Assembly (NCBI RefSeq): GCF_900114735.1
Contig: NZ_FOUA01000002.1
Coordinates: 62,001-126,000 of the forward strand
DNA: 64,000 bases
Direction of reading: 5' to 3'
Origin: Halopseudomonas bauzanensis
GTDB taxonomy: Bacteria > Pseudomonadota > Gammaproteobacteria > Pseudomonadales > Pseudomonadaceae
The notes beneath the pieces were generated by a model. It had not been told where the DNA came from, searched no databases, and saw only the letters and a program-made list of their open reading frames with translations. This document shows, piece by piece, positions 55,592 to 64,000 of the stretch (position 1 is its first letter; every line of letters begins with the position of its first letter). The position numbers were made by a program, and so were the translations under genes.

Positions 55592-57153
55592 TCCGCTTTC
55601 CCCAATTCCATCAACAACGCTTCCAATCCCTCCAACGCCGCTGCCAACTCTTCCTTCGCCTCCGCCGCCAGCACACTCGGCTCCGGCAAATTCGCCGCAT
55701 CCACCGAGTCCGCATCTTTCAGCCAGCTAATATCCAGCGAGTCACCCTTGTGTTCGGCAATCCATTGGCGAGAAAAGCAGCGCCAGCGGCTGTGCGCTAG
55801 GCGCTGGTCGACGTTCTGGTTTTCTTCACTATCAGCCGTGTCGATCTGCTCGGCGTTAAAGCTGTATTCGCCTTCCTGCCTTGAGCTCTGGCCGTTGGGA
55901 TCTTCGCCGTAAACCTGCTCGAAGGGCTTGAGGTGGTGATCACCGAAGGGGGTGCGTTTGCCGAAGTTGGGCATGTTGGTGCGCAGGTCATAGACCCAAA
56001 CATTTTCCGTGCAGTTTTCCTGCTGGAATATATCGTTGGCACTACCCTTGGTAAAAAACAGTACGTTAGTTTTCACGCCCTGGGCGTAGAAGATCCCCGT
56101 GGGCAGGCGCAGGATGGTGTGCAGGTTGCACTTGTTCATCAGGTCGCGACGTACGTCAGTGCCGACGCCAGCTTCAAACAGTACGTTGTCCGGTAGTACC
56201 ACGGCGGCGCGGCCGCCGGGTTTGAGGTTGCGGTAGATATGCTGGAGGAAGGCCAGTTGCTTGTTGCTGGTACGGTAGGTGAGGTCATCGCGGGTGATGC
56301 TGGCTTCGCCGCCCTTGGCAGTGCCAAATGGCGGGTTGGCGAGAATCACCTTGGCGCTTGGCAGGCTGGCACCGGCCTGGCCGAGAGCGTTGCCCAGATG
56401 CACGACCCCTTCTTCATCGCCTTCCATCCCATGCAACAGGCAGTTCATCAGCGCCAGGCGGCGGGTGTTGGGCACCAGCTCAATACCGACAAAGGCCCGG
56501 GTTTTCTGGAATACCTGCTCGTGGGCTTTGAGATCGAACAGATCATCAGTCTGGCTCTTGATGTACTGGTCGGCGGCGATCAGAAAACCGGCGGTGCCGG
56601 CTGCTGGGTCCTGAATGACCTCACCGGCCTGGGGCTGGATGCAGCGCACCATGCTGTTGATCAGCGCACGCGGGGTGAAGTACTGGCCAGCGCCGGATTT
56701 GGTTTCGCTGGCGTTCTTTTCCAAGAGACCTTCGTACAGGTCGCCAAGGCCGTCCTTCAGTGCACTGAACCAGTCGATCTGGTCCAGCGTCTTGATCATC
56801 TGTTCCAGGTGGCGCGGCTCGCGCAGGCGGGTCTGGGCGTCAGCGTAGATAGCGCTGATCAGCAGGTCGTCATGCACCAGATTGCCGTCCGCATCCCTGC
56901 CGGTGGACAGGCTGAGCAGGATGCGTTTGTAGTCGTTGAGCAAATTGATGCCGGATTTGTTGTTGAGATCGGTCCAGCGGCAGCCCTCTGGTAGCGGGTG
57001 CTTTTTCAGCGTCCCTGCTTCGGTGTTTTCATGCACCATCTTGATGAACAGCAGCAGCACCAGCTCGGTGACGTAGTCGCTGTAATTGATGCCGTCGTCG
57101 CGCAGGACGTCGCAGAGGTTCCAGAGTTTCTGGACGATATCGTTTTGGGTCAT
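55588..57153 (-). CDS. hsdM: Type I restriction-modification DNA methyltransferase subunit
   Basis: A 521-residue N6-adenine methyltransferase. It has the HsdM N-terminal helical domain, SAM-binding motif DPAAGTAGF (182-190) and catalytic NPPF (273-276, VILANPPFGTAKGG). It pairs with HsdS to methylate the recognition site and with HsdR to restrict unmethylated DNA. Its start overlaps the fic stop by four bases and its stop overlaps the hsdS start by four. Confidence 0.95.
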   Translation of the reverse strand: MTQNDIVQKLWNLCDVLRDDGINYSDYVTELVLLLFIKMVHENTEAGTLKKHPLPEGCRWTDLNNKSGINLLNDYKRILLSLSTGRDADGNLVHDDLLISAIYADAQTRLREPRHLEQMIKTLDQIDWFSALKDGLGDLYEGLLEKNASETKSGAGQYFTPRALINSMVRCIQPQAGEVIQDPAAGTAGFLIAADQYIKSQTDDLFDLKAHEQVFQKTRAFVGIELVPNTRRLALMNCLLHGMEGDEEGVVHLGNALGQAGASLPSAKVILANPPFGTAKGGEASITRDDLTYRTSNKQLAFLQHIYRNLKPGGRAAVVLPDNVLFEAGVGTDVRRDLMNKCNLHTILRLPTGIFYAQGVKTNVLFFTKGSANDIFQQENCTENVWVYDLRTNMPNFGKRTPFGDHHLKPFEQVYGEDPNGQSSRQEGEYSFNAEQIDTADSEENQNVDQRLAHSRWRCFSRQWIAEHKGDSLDISWLKDADSVDAANLPEPSVLAAEAKEELAAALEGLEALLMELGKAE

Positions 57154-58277
57154 TGGGTGCGGCTATCCTGACGGGTATAGGGTTCGAACTGGTGTTGCTC
57201 GCTGTTGATCAGCGTCAGCAATCGCGGATGGATGAAGAGTTTTTCCTTACCGGCTTGCCGCTCTTCCAGCACACCGATCTCGCAGAGTTGCTTGAGATAG
57301 ATTGAGGCGGTCTGACGTTGAGCAACCTGTGCTTCAACCAGATTGCCGATGCGGCAGTAAGGCTGACGAAAGATCACTTGAATCAATTCATAACTGTAGA
57401 TTTTCGGTAATTGCTGCTGCACATGCGCGCGGGTGCTTTCAAGCAAAGCACAGATGGCTTCAATTTTTCTGGTAGTCCACTGAGCGGTGTCAGCCACCGC
57501 ATTGAGCATGAACAGAATCCACTCCTGCCATGCCGCCTCACGGGTCACGCTGGTCAGCAAGCGGTAATAATCAGGCCGGTGTTGCAGAATGTAGCGGCTG
57601 AGATAGAGGATTGGTTGACGGAGCAGTTGCTGGTCGATCAGATACAGCAGATTGAGCACTCGCCCAGTACGCCCGTTGCCGTCGCTGAATGGGTGAATAG
57701 CCTCAAACTGATAATGGGTGATAGCCATCTTGATCAGAGGGTCGAGATCGTCCTGCTGGTGCATGAAGGTTTCCCAGTTCGCCAGCAGGTCACGAATCGT
57801 CTTTTCTCCCACTGGCGGGGTATAGATCACCTCACCAGTGGCCTGATTACCGAGGACGGTGCCCGGCACTTTGCGGACATCCATGCGCGCCTCTTTAATG
57901 AGTGAGCAAATCTCGACAGCACTGTTGCTGCATAACGGCCGATGTTGTAATTGCTCAACGCCTTTTCGAAGCGCCGTGCGATAACGCAGAGCCTCCTTGG
58001 TGGCCGGATCAGCGTGCTCTGCGTCATCAGCAAACTGGAACAGTTTGTCTGTCGTGGTGACGATATTCTCGATCTCGGTGCTGGCACGGGCTTCGAGTAG
58101 AGGCAACAAGTTAACCAGAAGTCCCTGATCTGGCAGCAACTCGCCCGCCCGTTTCAACTCTGCCAAAGCAGCACGAGCGGGAATGCAGGCCTTGAGAATG
58201 GCAATGCTTTCGATCTGTTCCCGGGCCGGTGGGAGCAGCGGCATGGCATTCCATGGCTCACGAGGATTCCATGTCAT
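57150..58277 (-). CDS. fic: Class II Fic-family protein in the hsd operon
   Basis: A 375-residue Fic protein. The catalytic motif HPFSDGNGRTGR lies at 195-206. Residues 66-71, STEIEN, match the inhibitory pattern (S/T)xxxE(G/N), so the enzyme is class II and autoinhibited. A winged-helix domain at the C-terminus (RQTASIYLKQLCEIGVLEE) suggests DNA binding. Fic enzymes usually AMPylate target hydroxyls; the target here is unknown. It sits between hsdR and hsdM and overlaps hsdM by four bases, so it is part of the RM operon and may regulate it. The ribosome-binding site GAGGAAA precedes the ATG. Confidence 0.9.
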   Translation of the reverse strand: MTWNPREPWNAMPLLPPAREQIESIAILKACIPARAALAELKRAGELLPDQGLLVNLLPLLEARASTEIENIVTTTDKLFQFADDAEHADPATKEALRYRTALRKGVEQLQHRPLCSNSAVEICSLIKEARMDVRKVPGTVLGNQATGEVIYTPPVGEKTIRDLLANWETFMHQQDDLDPLIKMAITHYQFEAIHPFSDGNGRTGRVLNLLYLIDQQLLRQPILYLSRYILQHRPDYYRLLTSVTREAAWQEWILFMLNAVADTAQWTTRKIEAICALLESTRAHVQQQLPKIYSYELIQVIFRQPYCRIGNLVEAQVAQRQTASIYLKQLCEIGVLEERQAGKEKLFIHPRLLTLINSEQHQFEPYTRQDSRTQ

Positions 58278-58294
58278 GTTGAAACTTTCCTCTT

Positions 58295-58376
58295 TAATCG
58301 ACAGATGATGAGCTTATGTTCATGGCATCGACATGACAAGGCTTTGCGTCGATTATTTGCAGTAATTTCGACATGA
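58295..58376 (-). promoter_or_regulatory. Phased TCGAC repeats in the fic-hsdM-hsdS promoter
   Basis: TCGACA occurs directly at 58298, 58328 and 58368, and in inverted form (GTCGA) at 58348. All starts differ by multiples of 10 bases (30, 20, 20), placing them on one helix face. TCGACATGA repeats exactly at 58328-58336 and 58368-58376; TAATCGAC (58295-58302) pairs with GTCGATTA (58348-58355). They lie 18-99 bases before the fic start, so an operator array for autoregulation is likely. Confidence 0.55.
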
Positions 58377-58432
58377 AGGGCAATGTATGTCTAGATTTTC
58401 GAGTTATCTATACATATCAAGATTCAGTCAGA

Positions 58433-61400
58433 TCAAGCGCTCTGCTGCGGCCATAAACTCTCACCCACCTCCTCCAAGACCTTGTCCAGTTGGTCACCAA
58501 GCATCTTATCCAGCCGTTTGGCGCCTCCTTCGAAGGCAGGCATCTGATTGATGGTCTCGCGGTCGATGATGACTTCGTGGGTCAGCTGTCTGGCCAAACG
58601 ATCCAGCCACCGGCGCTGGACGGGAGTCCAGGAATGCTGGCTGTAAATACGATCCATGGCCTGGGCGACGCGTTGCTCGAAGGGCATCAGCGCTTCGCCC
58701 AGGGCGGCGCGGCGGATGTGGCCGATGATGCTGGCGGCAATATCCTTATTGGTCTGGTCGCGGGTAGCCGCCTGAAGTCGGGCCTCGGAGTAGCCATGGC
58801 CGTCGAGCAACAGTTTTACTTCCCGCAGCTGTTCGCGAGTCAGGTCGCGAGGCCGATTGACCACGACGCTGAGGGCGACGGACTGGTTCAGCCGTTCGCG
58901 GATGAAGTGGTTGAAGCTGTCCAGGTAGTCTTCCGGGCGCTTGTGTACACCATAGCTCTGGCTGCGCTCGCGGATTTCATCTTCGTGTTCCGATATCACC
59001 GGCAGGTATTCGCTGCCAAGCAGATCTTTGACCTCGGTGAGCTGCTGCAGCAGCCCGACATGCTGGGTGATGAAGGCCGCGGCCTGCTGTGGGCCCAGCT
59101 CCCGCAGGTGGGTATGCAGTCCGCTGGGCGGTACGCCCCAGCTCTGCTCCAGCTCGGTCAGTTTCTCCTTGAGTTGCGGTTGACGCTCGGCCTTATTGCC
59201 GGCTTTACGCAATACCCGCATGAGTTTCTGGCTGAGCTGACTAAGCACCACGTCCGCATGGCTTTCGCCCTGCTGTTCACCTGGATTGTTCAGAGCCTGC
59301 TCTAGTCGCGCGGGGTCGGTCAGCTCATCTACCAGCTGCTCCAGAGTGATGTTGGGATCTTTCACCAGCGGCTGCATGGTGTTTACATCCTGCAGGGCTG
59401 CGTAGATATCCACTGGGTCGTAGATACGGAACACCGTCTTGCCGATCTCATTACAGCGGCGGGTGGCGCGGCCAATCATCTGTTCATAGAGAATCCGTGA
59501 ACGCACCCGGCGCATGAACACCAGGTTGCCGATGCGCGGTACGTCGATGCCGGTGGTCAGCAGATCTACGGTAATGGCGATATTGGGGTAGCGCTCGTTC
59601 TTGTACTGGCGTATCCGTTGCTCGACCTTGTCACTCTTGCCGGTGATCTTGGCTACTGCGGCCTGGTTGTATTCACCGTTGTAGACGCCTTTGAAGGCCG
59701 TATCCAACAGGCGCTTGACCATATCGGCGTGCAGATCGGTAGCGCAGAAGATCAGGGTCTTTTCATCACCGAAGGGATCGAGCTCCTGCGCCAGCTGTTC
59801 GCAGACGACCCGATTGAAATTCTCATTGATGACGCGACGGTTGAATGCCTCCACATCAAAATTCAGCTCATCTTCCAGCTCGGCGGTCTCAATTGCGCCG
59901 GTTCGGGTGTTGACCACCTCTACCGCGCTACCCTTTTCAAACTGGATGCCGTTCTGGGTGAGCAGGGTTTCATAGCGGATCGGTGGTTCGTGGTCGATCA
60001 GCCAGTCGTCGGCCACTGCCTCGCGGTAGGAGTAGGTGTACACCGGTTTGCCGAAGATGTCGCTGGTATGCTTGGCCGGGGTGGCAGTGAGGCCGATCTT
60101 AACCGCATCGAAGTAGTCCAGCACCCGGCGGTAGCTGGAGAGATACTGGCTGGCATCGCGGGTAGCTAGCTCACCCTCGGTCATTTCCTGATCCAAGGTG
60201 TAGCCACGGTGTGCCTCGTCGATGATGATGCAGTCGAAGCGGTCTACCGGCGGCGGGTTGTCGCTCATGAAGATACGCTTGACCATCGCCTGCACGGTGG
60301 CCACCTGGATGCGGGTTTCAGCTTCGGCGGCCATGTCGCCCAGCTCGGCGACATTATAGATCTTCGACAGGCTGTGGTTCTGCTCCAGCGGGGCTTCGTT
60401 GAAAGCATCCAGTGCCTGCTGACCGAGGGCGGTGCGATCCACCAGGAACAGGATGCGCTTGAAGCGCTCGGCTTTGAGGAAGCGGTACATCAGACCGATG
60501 ATGGTGCGGGTCTTGCCGGTGCCGGTGGCCATGGCCAGCAATGCGGTGCGCACGCCATGGGCCAGTGCGGTTTCCGTTGCGATAATAGCCTGCTGTTGGT
60601 AGTCGCGCAGCTTGAGGTAGCCGAAGGGCTCTTGCTGCAACTGCTGCTCAGCCAATACCTTGCTGCGGCTGAGCTGGTCGAGCAGCCCGGCCGGGGTATG
60701 GAAGCTGGCCAGCGCACGGCGGGTATTGCTCGGCGAGCGCACATCGCGGAACCAGGTGCCGGAGTGTTCCGCCAGTTGCGGTACATAAGGGCGGCCATTG
60801 CAGGAGTAGACGAAGGGCACCTTGTAGTGGCCATCGTTTTCATCCGGCCAGGCGACGGTCAGCCCGGCCAGCTCCCAGGCACCCACCAGCGGCGGGGCAA
60901 CCTGAATGCCCCGACTGTAACGCTCGGCCTGGTCGATCTTACCGGCGACGTTGGTATTTTCCTTTTTCGCCTCGACCACTGCTATCGGCGCCAGCCCGGC
61001 AAACAGCACGTAGTCGGCACGCCCACCCTGGGTGGGCCATTCGGCAATGGCGCGATTGGTGTTTTTTTCCGGGCGAAAGCCTTTCTGGTAGGTCAACTCC
61101 TGACTGTCCACTTCCCAGCCAGCCTCTTGCAGCTGCTGGTCGATCAGGATGCGTGTCAGTTCTTCGCTGAGCACCAGTTGCTGACTGGCGGCCTGGGTTT
61201 TCTGCGCGGCCTGCGCTCGTTGCCGGCTGACGCTGTGTTCATCTCGCTCAGCGAGCTGTTGCTGTAACGCTCTTATCTTCTGTTCGTAGTCCTTCTGCTG
61301 CCGAACCAATGCCTGCTCATGAGTATGGGCTTCCTGGGCCTTGGCACGGGACTCCTCATCCATCGCCAGAGCGAGGGCTTCGTACTCGGCTTTTTCCTGA

Positions 61401-61948
61401 GCAACCAGTTGATGGAGCTGCTGGCTGGAGTCGAGTTCGACGCTGGCCTGTTGCAGATCATGCTTGAGTGTTTCAATTTCCGCTTGCAGCTGACGCAACT
61501 GGCTGCTGGGGTCCGGCGGCGCGACAAAGGCCCCGGGCTTGAAGCCGGTGCCGACCTTGCCGAAGGACTGGTGAAACCACACCGCCAGCGAGCGGGCCAA
61601 CTTGAGGCCGTCGAGAGCTTCCTTGTGTTGAGTTTTGAACTGATGAGTGGCCTTGTTGCCTTCAATACGCAGGGTATGGAACAGCTCACGCACAACCGGT
61701 TCCAGTCGTAGTTCACGGTTGAGACGGTACAGTAAATCTGCCTGGGTGGTCTGCTCGTCAAACTCGACGCCAGCCAGTGTCGCCATATGCTGCGCAATTG
61801 CCTCGCCCAACTGGCGCAATTTGATCAGCGTGGTGTTGGGGTCACTGGCAAAGGCTCGCTCGGCCGCTGATGCGAGTTGCATCAATAGCTCATCATGTTC
61901 GACGAGAAAACCAAAGTTGGTGCTAACGGTCTGTGTACTGCCCGGCAC
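58433..61948 (-). CDS. hsdR: Type I restriction-modification endonuclease/translocase subunit
   Basis: A 1171-residue HsdR. The N-terminal DUF4145-like helical part (1-135) is joined by a coiled coil (about 150-255) to the nuclease: D312 with E326-A-K328 (VVEAKKE) forms a PD-(D/E)xK site. The motor has Walker A MATGTGKT (473-480), DEAH (577-580) and GLTATP. It translocates DNA using ATP and cuts unmethylated DNA at a distance from the site. A GTG start at 61948 follows GGGAGG. It is separated from fic by 155 bases with a promoter region, so expression of hsdR may be independent. Confidence 0.94.
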   Translation of the reverse strand: MPGSTQTVSTNFGFLVEHDELLMQLASAAERAFASDPNTTLIKLRQLGEAIAQHMATLAGVEFDEQTTQADLLYRLNRELRLEPVVRELFHTLRIEGNKATHQFKTQHKEALDGLKLARSLAVWFHQSFGKVGTGFKPGAFVAPPDPSSQLRQLQAEIETLKHDLQQASVELDSSQQLHQLVAQEKAEYEALALAMDEESRAKAQEAHTHEQALVRQQKDYEQKIRALQQQLAERDEHSVSRQRAQAAQKTQAASQQLVLSEELTRILIDQQLQEAGWEVDSQELTYQKGFRPEKNTNRAIAEWPTQGGRADYVLFAGLAPIAVVEAKKENTNVAGKIDQAERYSRGIQVAPPLVGAWELAGLTVAWPDENDGHYKVPFVYSCNGRPYVPQLAEHSGTWFRDVRSPSNTRRALASFHTPAGLLDQLSRSKVLAEQQLQQEPFGYLKLRDYQQQAIIATETALAHGVRTALLAMATGTGKTRTIIGLMYRFLKAERFKRILFLVDRTALGQQALDAFNEAPLEQNHSLSKIYNVAELGDMAAEAETRIQVATVQAMVKRIFMSDNPPPVDRFDCIIIDEAHRGYTLDQEMTEGELATRDASQYLSSYRRVLDYFDAVKIGLTATPAKHTSDIFGKPVYTYSYREAVADDWLIDHEPPIRYETLLTQNGIQFEKGSAVEVVNTRTGAIETAELEDELNFDVEAFNRRVINENFNRVVCEQLAQELDPFGDEKTLIFCATDLHADMVKRLLDTAFKGVYNGEYNQAAVAKITGKSDKVEQRIRQYKNERYPNIAITVDLLTTGIDVPRIGNLVFMRRVRSRILYEQMIGRATRRCNEIGKTVFRIYDPVDIYAALQDVNTMQPLVKDPNITLEQLVDELTDPARLEQALNNPGEQQGESHADVVLSQLSQKLMRVLRKAGNKAERQPQLKEKLTELEQSWGVPPSGLHTHLRELGPQQAAAFITQHVGLLQQLTEVKDLLGSEYLPVISEHEDEIRERSQSYGVHKRPEDYLDSFNHFIRERLNQSVALSVVVNRPRDLTREQLREVKLLLDGHGYSEARLQAATRDQTNKDIAASIIGHIRRAALGEALMPFEQRVAQAMDRIYSQHSWTPVQRRWLDRLARQLTHEVIIDRETINQMPAFEGGAKRLDKMLGDQLDKVLEEVGESLWPQQSA

Positions 61949-61995
61949 AGTGCCTCCCTATACTGTAGACGCGCCCTGCTTGCGGGGCATGGATA

Positions 61996-62004
61996 CTTAT
62001 ACCA
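61996..62004 (-). promoter_or_regulatory. Extended -10 element before hsdR
   Basis: On the minus strand the sequence TGGTATAAG matches an extended -10 (TGn followed by TATAAT at 5 of 6). No strong -35 is present. It lies about 48 bases upstream of the hsdR GTG. The surrounding 61949-62117 gap contains several short GC hairpins but no gene. Confidence 0.45.
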
Positions 62005-62117
62005 GAGACTGGCTCGCTTACTGAACAAGGCGTCCTGCGGACGTCGTCGTGCCAGAGTCGACACTCCTACCTGGTAATGCCTGATTCCAGTTCAGGTGCC
62101 TGATGGCAGGTCAATAG

Positions 62118-62891
62118 CTATGCCACCCTTCGCGCCACCGCGCCCTTCTGGTTCTCACTTACCACGACCAACTGATCATCCTGACAATGCATCACGATCG
62201 ACTGCGCTTCGTAGTTCTGATCGTCCTGAATAATCAACTCCAGCAAGTCGCCCCAGAGCAGGGCAGTTTCCAGCTCGGCCAGCTCGTCGTTGATCCAGAG
62301 TTCGCCAATCAGTTTCTGGTAGCGCTGCTGCAATTCGACCCTATAGCGGGTACCGTCGCTGCTCTGCCAGTGCCATTCGCCGGCGATCTGGGCCGGTATC
62401 ACCCAGAGAAAGATGCCATCGCCCTTGAACGAGACCCGTCCGTCCGGTTTCCAGTCGCCCATGTCGAAGGTGTGGGAGACGACGCGGGTGCCGGGACGCA
62501 GCTCGTTGAGCAGGCGTGGGCGCAGTTGCAGGTTGACCGTGTGCAGCAGGTACATGGCCACGACGGTGGCCGGGGTGAAGTCGACCTCGAATAGATCATC
62601 CTGAATGAAGCAGACGCTATTCTCGACGCCCATCTGCGCGGCGTAGGCCTGCGCCAATGCCACGCGTCCAGAGTCGATTTCCACGCCCACTGCCTGGGCA
62701 CCGCGTTCCTGGGCGGCAGCCACCGGGATACGGCCATCGCCCGAGCCGAGGTCATAGAGCACATCATCGGCACCTACCGCGCCCAGCTCCAGCATGGCTT
62801 TCACCACACTTTCATGGGTCGGTACAAAGGGTACATCGAGGTTCATGCCCAGTTCGTCAAACTGATCGTCAATGGATAAATCGCTAAACAC
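62118..62891 (-). CDS. SAM-dependent methyltransferase, substrate unknown
   Basis: A 257-residue methyltransferase. The SAM loop is LYDLGSGDGRIPVAA, then VGVEIDSGRVALAQAYA, and FIQDDLFEVDF supplies the adenine-binding acidic residue. The C-terminal half (after about 150) is a distinct domain unlike common RNA or protein methyltransferases. A pseudomonad core gene is likely because it is not AT-rich. Substrate unknown. The intergenic space to hmuV is 71 bases. Confidence 0.8.
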   Translation of the reverse strand: MFSDLSIDDQFDELGMNLDVPFVPTHESVVKAMLELGAVGADDVLYDLGSGDGRIPVAAAQERGAQAVGVEIDSGRVALAQAYAAQMGVENSVCFIQDDLFEVDFTPATVVAMYLLHTVNLQLRPRLLNELRPGTRVVSHTFDMGDWKPDGRVSFKGDGIFLWVIPAQIAGEWHWQSSDGTRYRVELQQRYQKLIGELWINDELAELETALLWGDLLELIIQDDQNYEAQSIVMHCQDDQLVVVSENQKGAVARRVA

Positions 62892-62962
62892 GGTCCGCTC
62901 CGGTTAAAGATGCCTGTCAGCATGCCTGATCGGCTGCAGCAAAGCGATTCCATCCGGCTGAT

Positions 62963-63730
62963 TTACCGGGCAATGATCAGCGGGTGACCTCGTTCAGGGT
63001 GCCGCTGTACCAACACTTCTATACCGAATACGCGGTGCAAATGCGCGGGTTGCAGCACCTGCTCGGGAGTGCCGCAAGCCTGGACGCTGCCATCACCGAG
63101 TAGCAGTAACTGGTCACAATAACGCGCTGCCAGGTTCAGATCATGCAGGATGATCAGCACGCTGGCACCATGGTCGGCGAAGCGGCGTACAGCATCCAGT
63201 ACGCTGAGCTGATGCAATGGATCGAGCATCGAGGTGGGTTCGTCCAGCAGCAGTACCTGACCATCGGCACCCGGCCATAACTGCGCCAGTACCCGCGCCA
63301 GATGCACTCGTTGGCGTTCACCTCCGGATAGCTGCAGATAACTGCGCCCGGCCAGATGCCCCGCATCCACCGCCCGCAAGACCTCATTGACGATGTCTTC
63401 GTCCATCGCCATGCCCGTGTCATGGGGCATGCGGCCCATGCGTACCACCTGCTCGACGCTGAAGGCGAAGCTCAGGCTGGAGCTTTGCGGCAGCACCGCA
63501 AGCCGCTGCGCCCGCCGGCGCCCCTGCCAACTGGCCAGCGGCTGGGTATCCAGCAGCACCTGTCCGCTGCTGGCAGCCAGCTCACCATTGAGCACCCCGA
63601 GCAGGCTGCTCTTGCCGGCCCCATTGGGCCCGAGTACGCCAAGCACCTGGCCCGGCTGCAAGGCCAGATTCACATCACCGAGTACGCAACGCCCGCCACG
63701 GGCCACGCTCACTTGCTGGGCCTGCAACAT
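62963..63730 (-). CDS. hmuV: Hemin ABC transporter ATP-binding protein
   Basis: A 255-residue ABC ATPase. Walker A is [11 protein letters not shown]-loop [11 protein letters not shown], signature LSGGERQRV and Walker [13 protein letters not shown], with the H-loop in [11 protein letters not shown]. The FecE/HmuV subfamily fits the FecCD-type permease gene just upstream, whose stop overlaps this ATG (TGATG). Heme is the probable substrate, but siderophore or cobalamin import cannot be excluded from this protein alone. It acts at the inner membrane with HmuU and a periplasmic binding protein HmuT beyond the edge. Confidence 0.85.
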   Translation of the reverse strand: MLQAQQVSVARGGRCVLGDVNLALQPGQVLGVLGPNGAGKSSLLGVLNGELAASSGQVLLDTQPLASWQGRRRAQRLAVLPQSSSLSFAFSVEQVVRMGRMPHDTGMAMDEDIVNEVLRAVDAGHLAGRSYLQLSGGERQRVHLARVLAQLWPGADGQVLLLDEPTSMLDPLHQLSVLDAVRRFADHGASVLIILHDLNLAARYCDQLLLLGDGSVQACGTPEQVLQPAHLHRVFGIEVLVQRHPERGHPLIIAR

Positions 63731-64000
63731 CAGCCGCGACTCCGTATCAACAGGTAAATGAAGAAGGGTGCGCCGATCAAGGCGGTGACGATGCCGATCG
63801 GCATTTCCGCCGGCGCCACGATCAGCCGCGCTGCCAGATCGGCAAGCAATAACAGCGCGCCACCGGCCAGCGCCGAGGCGGGCAACAGCAGGCGGTGATC
63901 CGGCCCAACCAGCAGGCGCATCAGATGCGGCACCACCAGCCCGACAAAGCCGATCATGCCAGCGGCGGCCACCGCCGCGCCCACACCCAGGGCAGTACAG
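63730..64000 (-). CDS. hmuU: FecCD-family permease, C-terminal fragment
   Basis: The last 90 residues of an iron-chelate/hemin permease. The segment [27 protein letters not shown] is the conserved FecCD coupling region, followed by [22 protein letters not shown] at the end. The gene continues beyond the right edge. It is one base overlapped with hmuV, so the assignment to hmuU is by context. Confidence 0.83.
   Translation of the reverse strand, partial: CTALGVGAAVAAAGMIGFVGLVVPHLMRLLVGPDHRLLLPASALAGGALLLLADLAARLIVAPAEMPIGIVTALIGAPFFIYLLIRSRG

Noticed and set aside
57150..58277. A FicTA toxin-antitoxin pair
   Set aside because: No separate small antitoxin gene is present; the inhibitory motif is within the Fic protein itself.
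47815..62117. Attachment-site direct repeats bounding the defence island
   Set aside because: I compared both edge gaps and found no matching direct repeat long enough to be convincing.
1..64000. CRISPR arrays, tRNA or rRNA genes, insertion sequences
   Set aside because: No regularly spaced direct repeats, no tRNA cloverleaf with CCA-type arms and no transposase domains were recognised on either strand.

Overview
The window is a gamma-proteobacterial chromosome segment from the Pseudomonadaceae. The support is gene order: pilG-pilH-pilI-pilJ-pilK-chpA-chpB-chpC divergent from gshB-tonB3-yqgE-ruvX-pyrR-pyrB-pyrC', then pilU/pilT against yggS-proC-yggT-metX-metW-DUF4426-rdgB-hemW. This is the arrangement familiar from Pseudomonas and close relatives such as Halopseudomonas. 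The genus-level placement is inference; no rRNA or other taxonomic marker is present. No tRNA, rRNA, CRISPR array, transposase or integrase was found.

Layout. 1-2944: 5' end of tex and the ompR/envZ two-component pair. 2945-15297: the complete Chp chemosensory cluster controlling type IV pili (minus strand), ending at chpC without chpD/chpE. 15509-21318: glutathione synthase, the TonB3 twitching-associated protein, YqgE, RuvX and the pyrimidine genes, including the non-catalytic dihydroorotase homologue. 21337-23556: the retraction ATPases PilU and PilT. 23635-29728: a compact housekeeping run with several start/stop overlaps. 29729-35941: iron alcohol dehydrogenase, thioesterase, enoyl-CoA hydratase, trmB, thiG, thiS, DUF423 and mtgA, with palindromic intergenic repeats between units.

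36041-47814 is a phosphorus-acquisition locus. An AraC-type regulator and a GGDEF protein with a degenerate active site diverge from a TonB-dependent receptor, a lipoprotein beta-propeller phytase, a TolQ/TolR-like motor pair, a TonB with a TolA-like stalk, a PhoX-type phosphatase and a secreted metallophosphoesterase. A Pho-box-like sequence and a 16-bp direct repeat lie in the divergent promoter. The inferred function is PhoB-controlled hydrolysis and uptake of phytate or other organophosphates.

47898-62004 is an accessory defence-type island, with its first three genes visibly more AT-rich than the neighbours. On the plus strand is a three-gene operon: a TerB_N/TerB/TerB_C membrane-anchored protein, a BrxD-like (DUF2791) ATPase and an Lhr/BrxHI-like helicase. 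Converging on it from the minus strand is a type I restriction-modification system (hsdR, fic, hsdM, hsdS), with an autoinhibited class II Fic protein translationally coupled to hsdM. The fic promoter holds helically phased TCGAC repeats. The TerB-ATPase-helicase trio, which has no BREX methylase or PglZ, is the best candidate for a poorly described system. The window ends with a SAM methyltransferase and the hemin-type ABC importer genes hmuV and hmuU (partial).
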